NCBI GenBank assembly: GCA_937998875.1
Contig: CALLBO010000106.1
Location: 1 to 48,709 of the forward strand
DNA length: 48,709 nt
Source: an uncultured Granulosicoccaceae bacterium
GTDB taxonomy: Bacteria; Pseudomonadota; Gammaproteobacteria; Granulosicoccales; Granulosicoccaceae
Reading direction: 5' to 3'
The notes under the pieces were generated by a model. It ran no database searches. It saw nothing but the letters and a program-made list of their open reading frames with translations, and had not been told where the DNA came from. A program made the position numbers and the translations under genes. Shown here one piece after another: positions 1 through 7,548 of this stretch. The stretch's first letter is position 1. Each line of letters opens with the position of its first letter.

Positions 1-180
1 GGATGTGCCATTGGCGCGGCCCGACGGAGGAGGATTTCAAAAAATGGCGCAGCCACCCGCAGGGCAAAATGGCAGCAAGAAGACTTTTTGCTTACTTTTT
101 AGTCTTTTTAAAAAGTCAGGCCGCCGGCAGGGCATGTCAGAACGATAGCCGCCCGCAGGGCATGCCAGCTCGGCAAGCAA
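1..180. repeat. Dispersed intergenic repeat, left window edge
   Basis: Non-coding, repeat-rich DNA. The block cgcagggca occurs three times (about 59-67, 127-135 and 153-161), and a T/A-rich foldback (gactttttg ... aaaaagtc, about 81-117) resembles a weak terminator for the P1 peptidase gene that ends at 216. The segment shares ggatgtgc, a ttcaaaa-atg-cgca block, cacccgcagggc and ctttttgc, in the same order, with 48533-48635. This matches a well-known class of gammaproteobacterial intergenic repeats that yields spurious ORFs. The left end is cut by the window. Confidence 0.55.
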
Positions 181-215
181 GCGCGATAAGCCCCACAGGG
201 AATACAAAGAACATG

Positions 216-1247
216 CTACCCAGACAAATACCTATCACACCAACAAGGAAAAACATCCCCATCAGCAGAACGAGCCTCATACACACCACGAGCAACCGCT
301 CTAGCCAAACAAACAGAAGCAGCATGCCCAAGTGCCGCTTCAGTCGCTGGATCATCAACAGCAGCCACCCCGGTACTTACCGCGAAAACCAGATCACCAT
401 CAAACAGGGTGTGAGCCGGCATAATTGAGCGCGCCAATCCATCGTGGCTTACCGTGGCAACCCGTTTTAACTGACTGGTATTCAAAGCAGCGTCAGTGGC
501 AACGATGGCAATCGTCGTATTCGTACCGGCAGTCGATGACGGACTCCCAATTGGTAGACCGTCACTCGTGAGATGCATCTCTACGCGCTCAGCACAGATA
601 CCGTGATCGCCAAACTCGTTACCTACTTCAAATGGTGCAGCCCAGAACTGCCCCTTTTCACCTGCTACCACTGAGCCTCGTGCGTTCACAACAACCAGCG
701 CCCCTATCATGGTGCCATCCGGCATTAAGATGGATGCAGAGCCCAATCCACCTTTAAGGTTGGCAGTTGTGGCCCCGATACCCGCACCGTGCGAACCAAG
801 TGCAAATTCAGTAGTGGCATTCTGCAATGCCTGCCGGCCAAGCTCCGGATACGGATTACGCTGCCACTGTTTTTCACCACCGTTTAGCAGATCAAAAATA
901 ATAGCCGCACTCACCAGGGGTACTCTTACGTCGGCAACCTCATACCCACGCCCTTTATTACGCAACTCGTCCATTACCCCGCCGGCCGAGTCAAGTCCAA
1001 AAGCAGACCCACCGGAGAGAACAATTGCATCGATTGCACTGACGAGCTTATCGGGTGCAAGGAGATCTGTTTCGCGGGTACCGGGTGCACCACCACGAAC
1101 ATCAACTGATGCGTTAAACGGTTTATCAGCAGTTAACACCGTCGTGCCACTTTTTAATGGCTCATCATCAGCATTGCCAACATACAGTCCGCTTACATCT
1201 GTGATCAGATTATTAGGTCCGGTCTTAATAGCAGCTACACCTTTAAA
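216..1247 (-). CDS. P1 family peptidase (DmpA/S58-type aminopeptidase), start unclear
   Basis: Member of the P1/S58 family of N-terminal-nucleophile aminopeptidases (L-aminopeptidase/D-esterase type), which self-cleave before a Ser or Thr. Visible family motifs are DVRGGAPGTRETDLL near the N-terminus, LSGGSAFGLDSAGGV, and TNTTIAIVATDA, which holds the likely nucleophile Thr. The first canonical start in frame is GTG at 1139, but homologous sequence (PNNLITDVSGLYVGNADDE) continues upstream to a stop at 1248-1250 without ATG, GTG or TTG. An ATG at 1278 in another frame, just past the aldehyde dehydrogenase stop, would give MSGSPVERFLI and then needs a +1 shift near 1247. So the gene has a non-standard start, a sequencing error or a real frameshift. 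It lies 37 bp downstream of the dehydrogenase and is probably cotranscribed with it. Confidence 0.85.
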   Translation of the reverse strand, partial: FKGVAAIKTGPNNLITDVSGLYVGNADDEPLKSGTTVLTADKPFNASVDVRGGAPGTRETDLLAPDKLVSAIDAIVLSGGSAFGLDSAGGVMDELRNKGRGYEVADVRVPLVSAAIIFDLLNGGEKQWQRNPYPELGRQALQNATTEFALGSHGAGIGATTANLKGGLGSASILMPDGTMIGALVVVNARGSVVAGEKGQFWAAPFEVGNEFGDHGICAERVEMHLTSDGLPIGSPSSTAGTNTTIAIVATDAALNTSQLKRVATVSHDGLARSIMPAHTLFDGDLVFAVSTGVAAVDDPATEAALGHAASVCLARAVARGVYEARSADGDVFPCWCDRYLSG

Positions 1248-1284
1248 TTAAAAATCGTTCAACCGGAGAACCCGACATACCGGC

Positions 1285-2742
1285 TCAACCATGCAACGCC
1301 GCTACAGTTTTTAAAGTTGAAAACCCGTACAACGCCTCAAAACCTTTTTCACGCCCGTGACCGGACTTACCCACACCGCCGAAAGGCAACTCAACTCCAC
1401 CACCGGCACCATAGTTATTTATAAATACCTGACCCGCTCTAAGTTGCTTCGCCATTCTCATTTGCCGGGCACCGTTTGCAGTCCAGACAGACGCTACCAG
1501 ACCAAACTCGGTACCGTTTGCGATTGCGACCGCCTGCTCCTCGGTTTCAAATGGAATCACGACTTGTACCGGGCCGAATATTTCCTGCTGCGCGAGTATA
1601 TGACTGGCATCGCTACATGCATACAGCCGTGGCTCAACATAGTTTCCACCCTCAGGTGCTTTATTGACAATAACACCGCTGGCAACCAACTGCAGTTGAT
1701 CATCCTGCGAAAGGTACGACTCCACCCGCTGCTTCTGACTGGCAGATATCAATGGTCCGACTTCATAGTCATCAGCAGCCGGTCCGACACGCAGTCCACG
1801 ATACTTCTCCGCCATTGCATTCAAGAGTTCGTTGTAGATGGTTTTTTGAACAAGAATTCTGGATGCGGCAGAACAGGTTTGACCCGCGTTTTGAATACCG
1901 GCATTTACCAGAAACGGTAAGGCAGCTTCAATATCTGCATCTTCAAATACCACTTGCGGTGACTTGCCGCCAAGCTCCAATGTCACCGGCACAACATTAC
2001 CTGCTGCCTGCGACTGAATAAGCTCCCCCACTTTAACAGACCCGGTAAATGAGATGTGTTGCACTTCTTTATGCGATGCCAATGCTGCACCAGCTCGTTC
2101 CCCGGTACCGGGTACAACATTCAATGCACCGGCAGGCAGACCTGCCTGCCTGGCAAGCTCTGCAAACATCAATGCGGTAAGACAGGCATCTTCGGCAGGC
2201 TTTAATACACAGGCGTTGCCCATCGTTAATGCAGCACCCACTGACCTGCCGATGATCTGCATCGGATAGTTCCAGGGGATAATATGGCCAGTGACACCAT
2301 GTGGTTCACGCAAGGTATAAACTGTATAACCATCGAGATACGGTAGCGTTTCACCATGAACCTTATCTGCAGCACCAGCGTAGAACTCAAGGTAACGCGC
2401 CAGTGCAATAACATCGGCCCTGGCCTGGGTGACCGGCTTGCCTACGTCAGTTGCCTCCAGCTCAGAAAGTAAATCCAGATTCTCGCTTACCAACGCGCCT
2501 GTGCGTGCAAGCACGCGTCCTCTTTCAAGTGCGGTAAACCTGCCCCAGTCTGAATCAAGTGCGGCAGATGCTGCCCGTACAGCTGCATTAATATCATCTG
2601 CATCACCGGCTGCAATTTCGCACAGAATGTCACCATCTGAAGGATTGAGCAGCGGCAATACACCGCCACTTACCGATGGTCGCCATTCACCGTCAATAAA
2701 ACAGTGTGATGTATTAAAAGGCAGTAGATTTTGCAAGCTCAC
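1285..2742 (-). CDS. NAD(P)-dependent aldehyde dehydrogenase
   Basis: Oxidises an aldehyde to the carboxylate with NAD(P)+. The family signatures are complete: PWNYP with the catalytic Asn, FTGSVKVG for the cofactor fold, LELGGKSP with the general-base Glu, and GQTCSA with the nucleophilic Cys. Length of about 485 residues is normal. The frame is open to TTG at 2772, but GTG at 2742 is preferred because a GGAG ribosome site lies 9 nt upstream and the protein then begins shortly before FIDGEWR, as is usual. That start also leaves 46 bp for the promoter shared with the divergent transporter. The closest class looks like betaine/gamma-aminobutyraldehyde-type dehydrogenases, but the substrate cannot be read from sequence. 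The P1 peptidase gene follows on the same strand. Confidence 0.93.
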   Translation of the reverse strand: MSLQNLLPFNTSHCFIDGEWRPSVSGGVLPLLNPSDGDILCEIAAGDADDINAAVRAASAALDSDWGRFTALERGRVLARTGALVSENLDLLSELEATDVGKPVTQARADVIALARYLEFYAGAADKVHGETLPYLDGYTVYTLREPHGVTGHIIPWNYPMQIIGRSVGAALTMGNACVLKPAEDACLTALMFAELARQAGLPAGALNVVPGTGERAGAALASHKEVQHISFTGSVKVGELIQSQAAGNVVPVTLELGGKSPQVVFEDADIEAALPFLVNAGIQNAGQTCSAASRILVQKTIYNELLNAMAEKYRGLRVGPAADDYEVGPLISASQKQRVESYLSQDDQLQLVASGVIVNKAPEGGNYVEPRLYACSDASHILAQQEIFGPVQVVIPFETEEQAVAIANGTEFGLVASVWTANGARQMRMAKQLRAGQVFINNYGAGGGVELPFGGVGKSGHGREKGFEALYGFSTLKTVAALHG

Positions 2743-2788
2743 AGCTATATTCTCCACGATCGCTGCGCACAACTATAAACTTGTCCTG

Positions 2789-3703
2789 ATGCCACGCCAA
2801 TCCATTTTATCCCGCAGCGTGACAGGTCGAGTCGCCGCGACACTAGTGCTTCCAGGTTTGTTCGTATTTCTGTGGAGCACCGGGTTCATTGGCTCAAAGA
2901 TAGTTGTGCAACATGCCCCGCCGCTAACTTTTCTGGCAATTCGCATGGCGCTCGCGGCACTGGTACTTCTGCCATTGCTTTTTGTGTTCAATAGCGAATG
3001 GCCACGCAAAGCATCCGACTATTTTCACTCGGCACTTGTCGGTGTGATGGTGCATGCGATATACCTCGGCGGAGTCTTCTGGGCGATATCACTAGAGACG
3101 GGAGCCGGACTAGCCGCCTTGATCGTCGGGCTACAACCATTGCTCACGTTGTGTCTGGCGGTTGTCTTCTTGAAAGAAAAAGCCGGCCCACATAAAGTGG
3201 CTGGCATACTGATCGGACTGTTCGGGTTTATTGTGGTTGTAGCAGAGCGAACCACATCGAATGAACTCAGCATGACAGGCCTCATTCTATGCATTGCATC
3301 ACTGCTTGGTATTTCTGCAGGTACTGTCTATCAAAAGAGAATCACAACCGGTATCGATTTACTTCCCGGTGTTTTTATTCAATACATCGGTGCAGCAATC
3401 GCCCTGATACCACTGGCGCTACTGCTTGAACCACTAAAGATAAACTGGAATACCGAATTTATACTTGCGACAGCCTGGCTGGTACTGGTTCTATCAATCG
3501 GTGCTGTACTTCTTCTGATGCTGCTGATCCGGACATCGGATGCAGGTAACGTGGCCAGTCTGTTCTACCTCGTACCTCCGCTCACAGCGCTTGAGGCTTT
3601 CGTCTTGTTTGATGAGAGACTGTCACCGCTGGCCATCGGTGGATTGCTGCTCTGCGTGGCAGGTGTAGCAATAGTGTTACATCAGGTTGCCAGAAATCCG
3701 TAG
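2789..3703 (+). CDS. DMT-superfamily EamA transporter
   Basis: Inner-membrane protein of the drug/metabolite transporter superfamily, with two EamA repeats of about five helices each. The first helix (GLFVFLWSTGFIGSK) and the segments RMALAALVLLPLL and ETGAGLAALIVGLQPLLT are typical. The last helix of the second repeat is GLLLCVAGVAIVL. The frame stays open far upstream, but that part is antisense to the aldehyde dehydrogenase; ATG at 2789 gives 304 residues, the normal family length. No clear ribosome site is seen. It is divergent from the dehydrogenase. Such proteins usually export amino acids or small metabolites; the substrate is unknown. Confidence 0.9.
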   Translation: MPRQSILSRSVTGRVAATLVLPGLFVFLWSTGFIGSKIVVQHAPPLTFLAIRMALAALVLLPLLFVFNSEWPRKASDYFHSALVGVMVHAIYLGGVFWAISLETGAGLAALIVGLQPLLTLCLAVVFLKEKAGPHKVAGILIGLFGFIVVVAERTTSNELSMTGLILCIASLLGISAGTVYQKRITTGIDLLPGVFIQYIGAAIALIPLALLLEPLKINWNTEFILATAWLVLVLSIGAVLLLMLLIRTSDAGNVASLFYLVPPLTALEAFVLFDERLSPLAIGGLLLCVAGVAIVLHQVARNP

Positions 3704-3795
3704 AGCTTGTTTACAATGGTAAATATTGCTGGGAATTCACGCTGGATCAGGTACATTAGAAGCGATAACCCGATGACGGGTAACGCGGAATTTTA

Positions 3796-5523
3796 GTGAA
3801 TTTGAACCCTTTGAGTGCATTGAAAGCGCAAACCCGTTTGCGCGCTGCCGCTGCTACAGTACTGCTCGTTACAACTTGCTTCACTGCTGCCTGCGATAGT
3901 GACGGGAACAGCTCAGAAACTACCGGCGCGGGAGCTGCACTCGCAACCGCGTTGTTTTCGGGCACCGTTTCCACTCCGCAGGGAATCGCAGAGCCGCAAA
4001 TTTCGCTCAAATCACCTGACGGCACCGTTACAACCACAGCAGTCGACGAACTCGGACAATTTACACTCGACAGCTCGCAGCTCGAAGATGGAGCTATCGA
4101 TCGCTATCTGATGCGTGCAGACCTTGGCAATGACAACTACATGTACAGCCTTGCCTACCTGCCAGATGCCACCGGGAATCGACAGAATATCCACAGCTAC
4201 ACCGATCTGGTTGCGCGTACCTGGTTCGCAGATCGAGGAGCCGACATCAATTCGGTGTTTGCAAGCCGGGCCGGTATCGAAGATTTTCCATCAAGTGAAG
4301 CCATCGGTAGGATTGACGCGAACGTGCAGGCAATTGTTTCAGACGCACTGCAGGTTTACGGTCTTTCAAGCGTTTCCTTGTCTGATGCATTCTACGTTGC
4401 AGACGGCACTGGTATCGACCGTTTCCTGAACGAGAATCCGGTGATCATCCGAGACGATCGCGCAACTATCATCGTTAATGATCCAAACACTAACTTACAG
4501 GCAACCGCGGTTAACAGTGTCAGGTTAACTACCTCATTCAGTGCCATCGATGTAACCGCACCGGAACAGCCTCAGGATCTTCGTGCCCTTGGAAGCTCCA
4601 GCGGCAACGTCATTGACAGTACTACCGGTTCAAATGCTGGTTCGGCCGCAATAGTGCTGGCATGGTCAATAGCCAGTGACAACATCGGAGTAGCAACCTA
4701 TGAGATCAATCGCGAAGATGAATTAATAGGCCACACGCCGTTTCCGTTTTACAGAGATACAGATGTGCAGCCGGATACAGACTACAACTACACCGTGGTT
4801 ACCGTAGACGAGTCCGGTAATAGATCCATACCATCGTTACAGGAAACTGGCAGAACACTCAGTGTCGTCGACACAACGTCACCTGCCGCACCCTCATCTG
4901 CGACGCTCAACGCCAACACCCAGCGCATTGATATCTTCTGGGCACACAACGACATAACCGACCTGGCACGGTTTGAAGTGACGCGTACCGGAGGAGACGG
5001 CATTCTGGTGCGCGAAGTGACTGAAGCCAGACTCAGCGACATCACTGTGGCCAGTGGTACACAATACTGCTATACCATTGTTGCGGTTGATGCGAGCGGC
5101 AATCGCTCCGATCCCAATCCGCGTGCCTGTATGACCACCTCAGGTTCTGCAGTCTCTTCATCACTCTCGTCAACCGGTGCAGTACCCGCAACAGTTGAAC
5201 TGGCACAGGATTCAATCTCAGGGCCGGAAGACAGTGTTATCACCGCTTATGTAAACAGGTTGGGTGACGCCGATGGCGAGATCAGCATTGACTATATCAT
5301 TACCCCGGGTACAGCAACGGCTGAAGAAGATTTTGTCGCACCAGACGGCACTCTAGTCTGGACAGATGGCGATATGACTGCCAAGCAGATTGATATCAGT
5401 TTGCTTCGTGACGCTTTAATAGAAGGCTCGGAAACTTTTTCTATTGTGTTGAGCAACAGCTCTACAGACGCGGTAATCACCAACGCTGTAACCATAGCGA
5501 CGATTATTGATATCAATCAGTAA
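3796..5523 (+). CDS. Secreted lipoprotein with fibronectin III and Calx-beta domains
   Basis: 575-residue protein starting at GTG. A lipoprotein signal peptide ends in a lipobox (FTAAC, Cys about residue 33), followed by a Ser/Gly-rich linker. Residues 50-230 show no recognised domain. Two fibronectin type III-like modules follow (about 255-355 and 362-450), each starting with D-T/V-T-x-P and ending near the DESGNRS and DASGNRSDP turns. The C-terminus (about 468-575) is a Calx-beta domain with the typical GTATAEEDF, LRDALIEGSETF and ending TIIDIN. Calx-beta and FnIII modules bind calcium, proteins or glycans in surface proteins, so an outer-membrane-anchored binding or adhesion role is likely. 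The smaller lipoprotein gene at 5711 follows 187 bp downstream. Confidence 0.85.
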   Translation: MNLNPLSALKAQTRLRAAAATVLLVTTCFTAACDSDGNSSETTGAGAALATALFSGTVSTPQGIAEPQISLKSPDGTVTTTAVDELGQFTLDSSQLEDGAIDRYLMRADLGNDNYMYSLAYLPDATGNRQNIHSYTDLVARTWFADRGADINSVFASRAGIEDFPSSEAIGRIDANVQAIVSDALQVYGLSSVSLSDAFYVADGTGIDRFLNENPVIIRDDRATIIVNDPNTNLQATAVNSVRLTTSFSAIDVTAPEQPQDLRALGSSSGNVIDSTTGSNAGSAAIVLAWSIASDNIGVATYEINREDELIGHTPFPFYRDTDVQPDTDYNYTVVTVDESGNRSIPSLQETGRTLSVVDTTSPAAPSSATLNANTQRIDIFWAHNDITDLARFEVTRTGGDGILVREVTEARLSDITVASGTQYCYTIVAVDASGNRSDPNPRACMTTSGSAVSSSLSSTGAVPATVELAQDSISGPEDSVITAYVNRLGDADGEISIDYIITPGTATAEEDFVAPDGTLVWTDGDMTAKQIDISLLRDALIEGSETFSIVLSNSSTDAVITNAVTIATIIDINQ

Positions 5524-5710
5524 CTGCCTGAACCAACTAAATAGCACCGTTTTAACGCACTGTTTAGCGACCATGCCGTCGGTCATGTCAACAACACCAT
5601 CGCACCATTTCATCCCGGTAAGACACCAAAGGTAATCATTGTTCACGTATTGGCAATAGCGGAAAACCTGCGTCACGACTAGCATTCATCGTTTCTCTGG
5701 AGTGACACGC

Positions 5711-6313
5711 ATGCCACTGAACAACTCTTGCTACACCTTGCGTCGCTTTGCAGTCGCTTTGATCACGTGTTTTTTTACCAACGCGTGCAGTGACACTACG
5801 GTAGGCACCAAATCGTTCACAGAGACGGGTAATTTTACTGTACCGGGCATCCCTCTTAGCCTCGGTTCGCTCTCCACCTCATTTAACTTACCGGTCGATC
5901 TGGCGAGCCAGGAATCCTATAGCGACGGTGACTTTGATTATGTCACCAGCGTGAAAGTCAGGGATATTGTTTTCAATATTGCGGAATCGTCAAACGATGC
6001 AGCAACCGATCAGTTCGAGGACGGCAACCTCGATACCTTCGAGTTTGTATCAAGTCTCAATCTGGCACTGCAGGCGACTGTCGACGGCACTCTGCAAACA
6101 GTACAAATCGCAGACCTCCCAATGAGTGATCCGCAGATAGCCAGCAACACCTCCACACTCACATTGAATGTCGAAAGCGAACAGGACATCAGGGATTTAA
6201 TTGAAGCACCGGGTGGTGCTGTGATTGTGGTATCGGTGAGTGGAACAAATCCACCGGACTTTGTCGACATTGACGCAACAATTCGTTTTCGGGTAGGCGT
6301 CGGGTTTCGCTAG
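5711..6313 (+). CDS. Hypothetical lipoprotein
   Basis: Short secreted protein of 200 residues. The signal peptide (RRFAVALITCFFTNAC) ends in a plausible lipobox Cys, followed by SDTTVGTKSF. The mature part is rich in Thr, Ser, Asp and Val and contains many alternating hydrophobic stretches, as in a beta-sandwich. I recognise no domain. ATG at 5711 is chosen over GTG at 5702 because TGGAG at 5698-5702 lies 8 nt before the ATG and would overlap the GTG. Its position after the FnIII/Calx-beta lipoprotein suggests a related surface role, but the 187-bp gap means cotranscription is unproven. Confidence 0.7.
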   Translation: MPLNNSCYTLRRFAVALITCFFTNACSDTTVGTKSFTETGNFTVPGIPLSLGSLSTSFNLPVDLASQESYSDGDFDYVTSVKVRDIVFNIAESSNDAATDQFEDGNLDTFEFVSSLNLALQATVDGTLQTVQIADLPMSDPQIASNTSTLTLNVESEQDIRDLIEAPGGAVIVVSVSGTNPPDFVDIDATIRFRVGVGFR

Positions 6314-6366
6314 CCCTGCCGGGCAATCATCCGAAATATTTTATAAACCCGTTAACGCAACATCGC

Positions 6367-6372
6367 TATAAT
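6367..6372 (+). promoter_or_regulatory. Putative -10 box of speD
   Basis: A perfect TATAAT lies 46 nt before the speD ATG. No convincing -35 hexamer is seen at the proper spacing. If it is used, transcription begins near 6379, past the TTG at 6376, which supports the ATG at 6418 as the speD start. Confidence 0.4.
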
Positions 6373-6417
6373 CGTTTGAAACCACAGGTGTTAAACCTCC
6401 GATCAAACCCCACAAGC

Positions 6418-6765
6418 ATGCCTACCGTAATCGGAAAACACCTGATCGCAGATTTCTGTGGCGCTGCCCGCCAGACAGACTTAAAAAGTATTGAATTCGC
6501 GTTAAGAGCTGCAGCGGAACACGCCGGTGCTACAGTACTTAGAGTAGTGGCACATGAGTTTTCTGAGAACAACGGCATAACGGGCGTTGCCGTTCTTGCC
6601 GAGTCACACATCAGTGTCCACAGTTGGCCGGAGCATGACTACATTGCGTTCGATATATTTATGTGTGGTAAGGCTGATCCGCACCTCGCACTACAATGGC
6701 TTGAAGATTTTTTCAAGCCCGCGAAATCCACCAACCAGTTAATTGAACGCATTGCACCGGCATAG
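6418..6765 (+). CDS. speD: S-adenosylmethionine decarboxylase proenzyme, short bacterial type
   Basis: Pyruvoyl enzyme that decarboxylates S-adenosylmethionine to give the aminopropyl donor for spermidine. It belongs to the short form (about 115 residues) known from Thermotoga and Bacillus, not the long E. coli form. The proenzyme cleaves itself between Glu62 and Ser63 in LAESHISVHSWPE; Ser63 becomes the pyruvoyl group. His68 and Cys83 (IFMCGKAD) match the catalytic positions of the Thermotoga enzyme exactly when ATG at 6418 is the start, which argues against the upstream TTG at 6376. No spermidine synthase gene is adjacent. Confidence 0.95.
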   Translation: MPTVIGKHLIADFCGAARQTDLKSIEFALRAAAEHAGATVLRVVAHEFSENNGITGVAVLAESHISVHSWPEHDYIAFDIFMCGKADPHLALQWLEDFFKPAKSTNQLIERIAPA

Positions 6766-6888
6766 GGCTACAAAGTCCTGGCTCTTACCTGGAAAGTTTC
6801 ACTTACAACGCCACACCCTTACTACCGTTGTAATATAGCGCTTTATGCAGCAAACAGCTCGGAATGTCTAAGCAGACGTGCGACGCCG

Positions 6889-7548
6889 TTAAACGTGATC
6901 GCTTTGTGCGTCTTCTTCGCGATGTATACCACATAACTTTGCCATATCTACCAGCTCGGGCAGAGACCTCGCCTGCATTTTCGCCATGACACGCGCCCGA
7001 TGGTCATCGACTGTTCGATGACTGATATCAAGCTCACGGGCAATCACTTTATTCGACGCATTGGCGGCCCCTGCGACAAGCAATGTCATCACATCAAGTT
7101 CGCGTGGCGTCAGGCTATCAAAGCGGGTAAGCACCTCACTCTTTCTGGCCGCCTCATCCATCTGATTTCTACACAACACCAAAGCATCATCAATACGCCC
7201 GGTCAGTTGCTCTATTGGGTAGGGCTTCTCCAGAAAATCCACTGCACCGGCCTTGATTGCTCTTACCGACATGGGTATGTCGCCATGACCTGTTACAAAA
7301 ATAATCGGCAGAATTACTTCTCTGGCAATCAGATGCTCCTGCAACTCGGTACCACTCATTCCCGCCATCCGGATATCCAGCACCAGACAGGCAATACGCG
7401 CTGGATCTAAGGTCTGCAGAAAAGACTCAGCACTATCAAAAGTTTCAACCTGGTAGCCACGCTTGGTTAGCGATCTTTCCAGCGCAGAACTGACTGCTGC
7501 TTCATCGTCTACGATGTACACCACTGCTGATTCGTTATCCATAGTCAC
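6889..7548 (-). CDS. FixJ/NarL-type response regulator
   Basis: Two-component transcription regulator of 219 residues. The receiver domain (about 8-122) has acidic residues VDDE at 13-15, phospho-acceptor Asp58 in LVLDIRM, Thr86 in FVTGHGD and Lys108 in FLEKPYP. The C-terminal LuxR-type helix-turn-helix (about 145-205) contains LTPRELDV and ISHRTVDDHRARVM. The architecture and the GHGDIPMSVRAIKAGAVDFLEKP stretch are typical of the FixJ/TtrR/StyR group. The GTG start at 7548 overlaps the kinase stop codon (TAGTG); ATG at 7542 is an alternative. It surely pairs with the kinase encoded just upstream. Confidence 0.93.
   Translation of the reverse strand: MTMDNESAVVYIVDDEAAVSSALERSLTKRGYQVETFDSAESFLQTLDPARIACLVLDIRMAGMSGTELQEHLIAREVILPIIFVTGHGDIPMSVRAIKAGAVDFLEKPYPIEQLTGRIDDALVLCRNQMDEAARKSEVLTRFDSLTPRELDVMTLLVAGAANASNKVIARELDISHRTVDDHRARVMAKMQARSLPELVDMAKLCGIHREEDAQSDHV

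Noticed and set aside
3..428. Open frame of 141 codons at the left edge
   Set aside because: It crosses the repeat and the antisense of the P1 peptidase gene, is full of Pro/Arg/Ser and has no family features.
2429..2788. N-terminal extension of the DMT transporter
   Set aside because: It is antisense to the conserved aldehyde dehydrogenase gene and makes the protein longer than its family.
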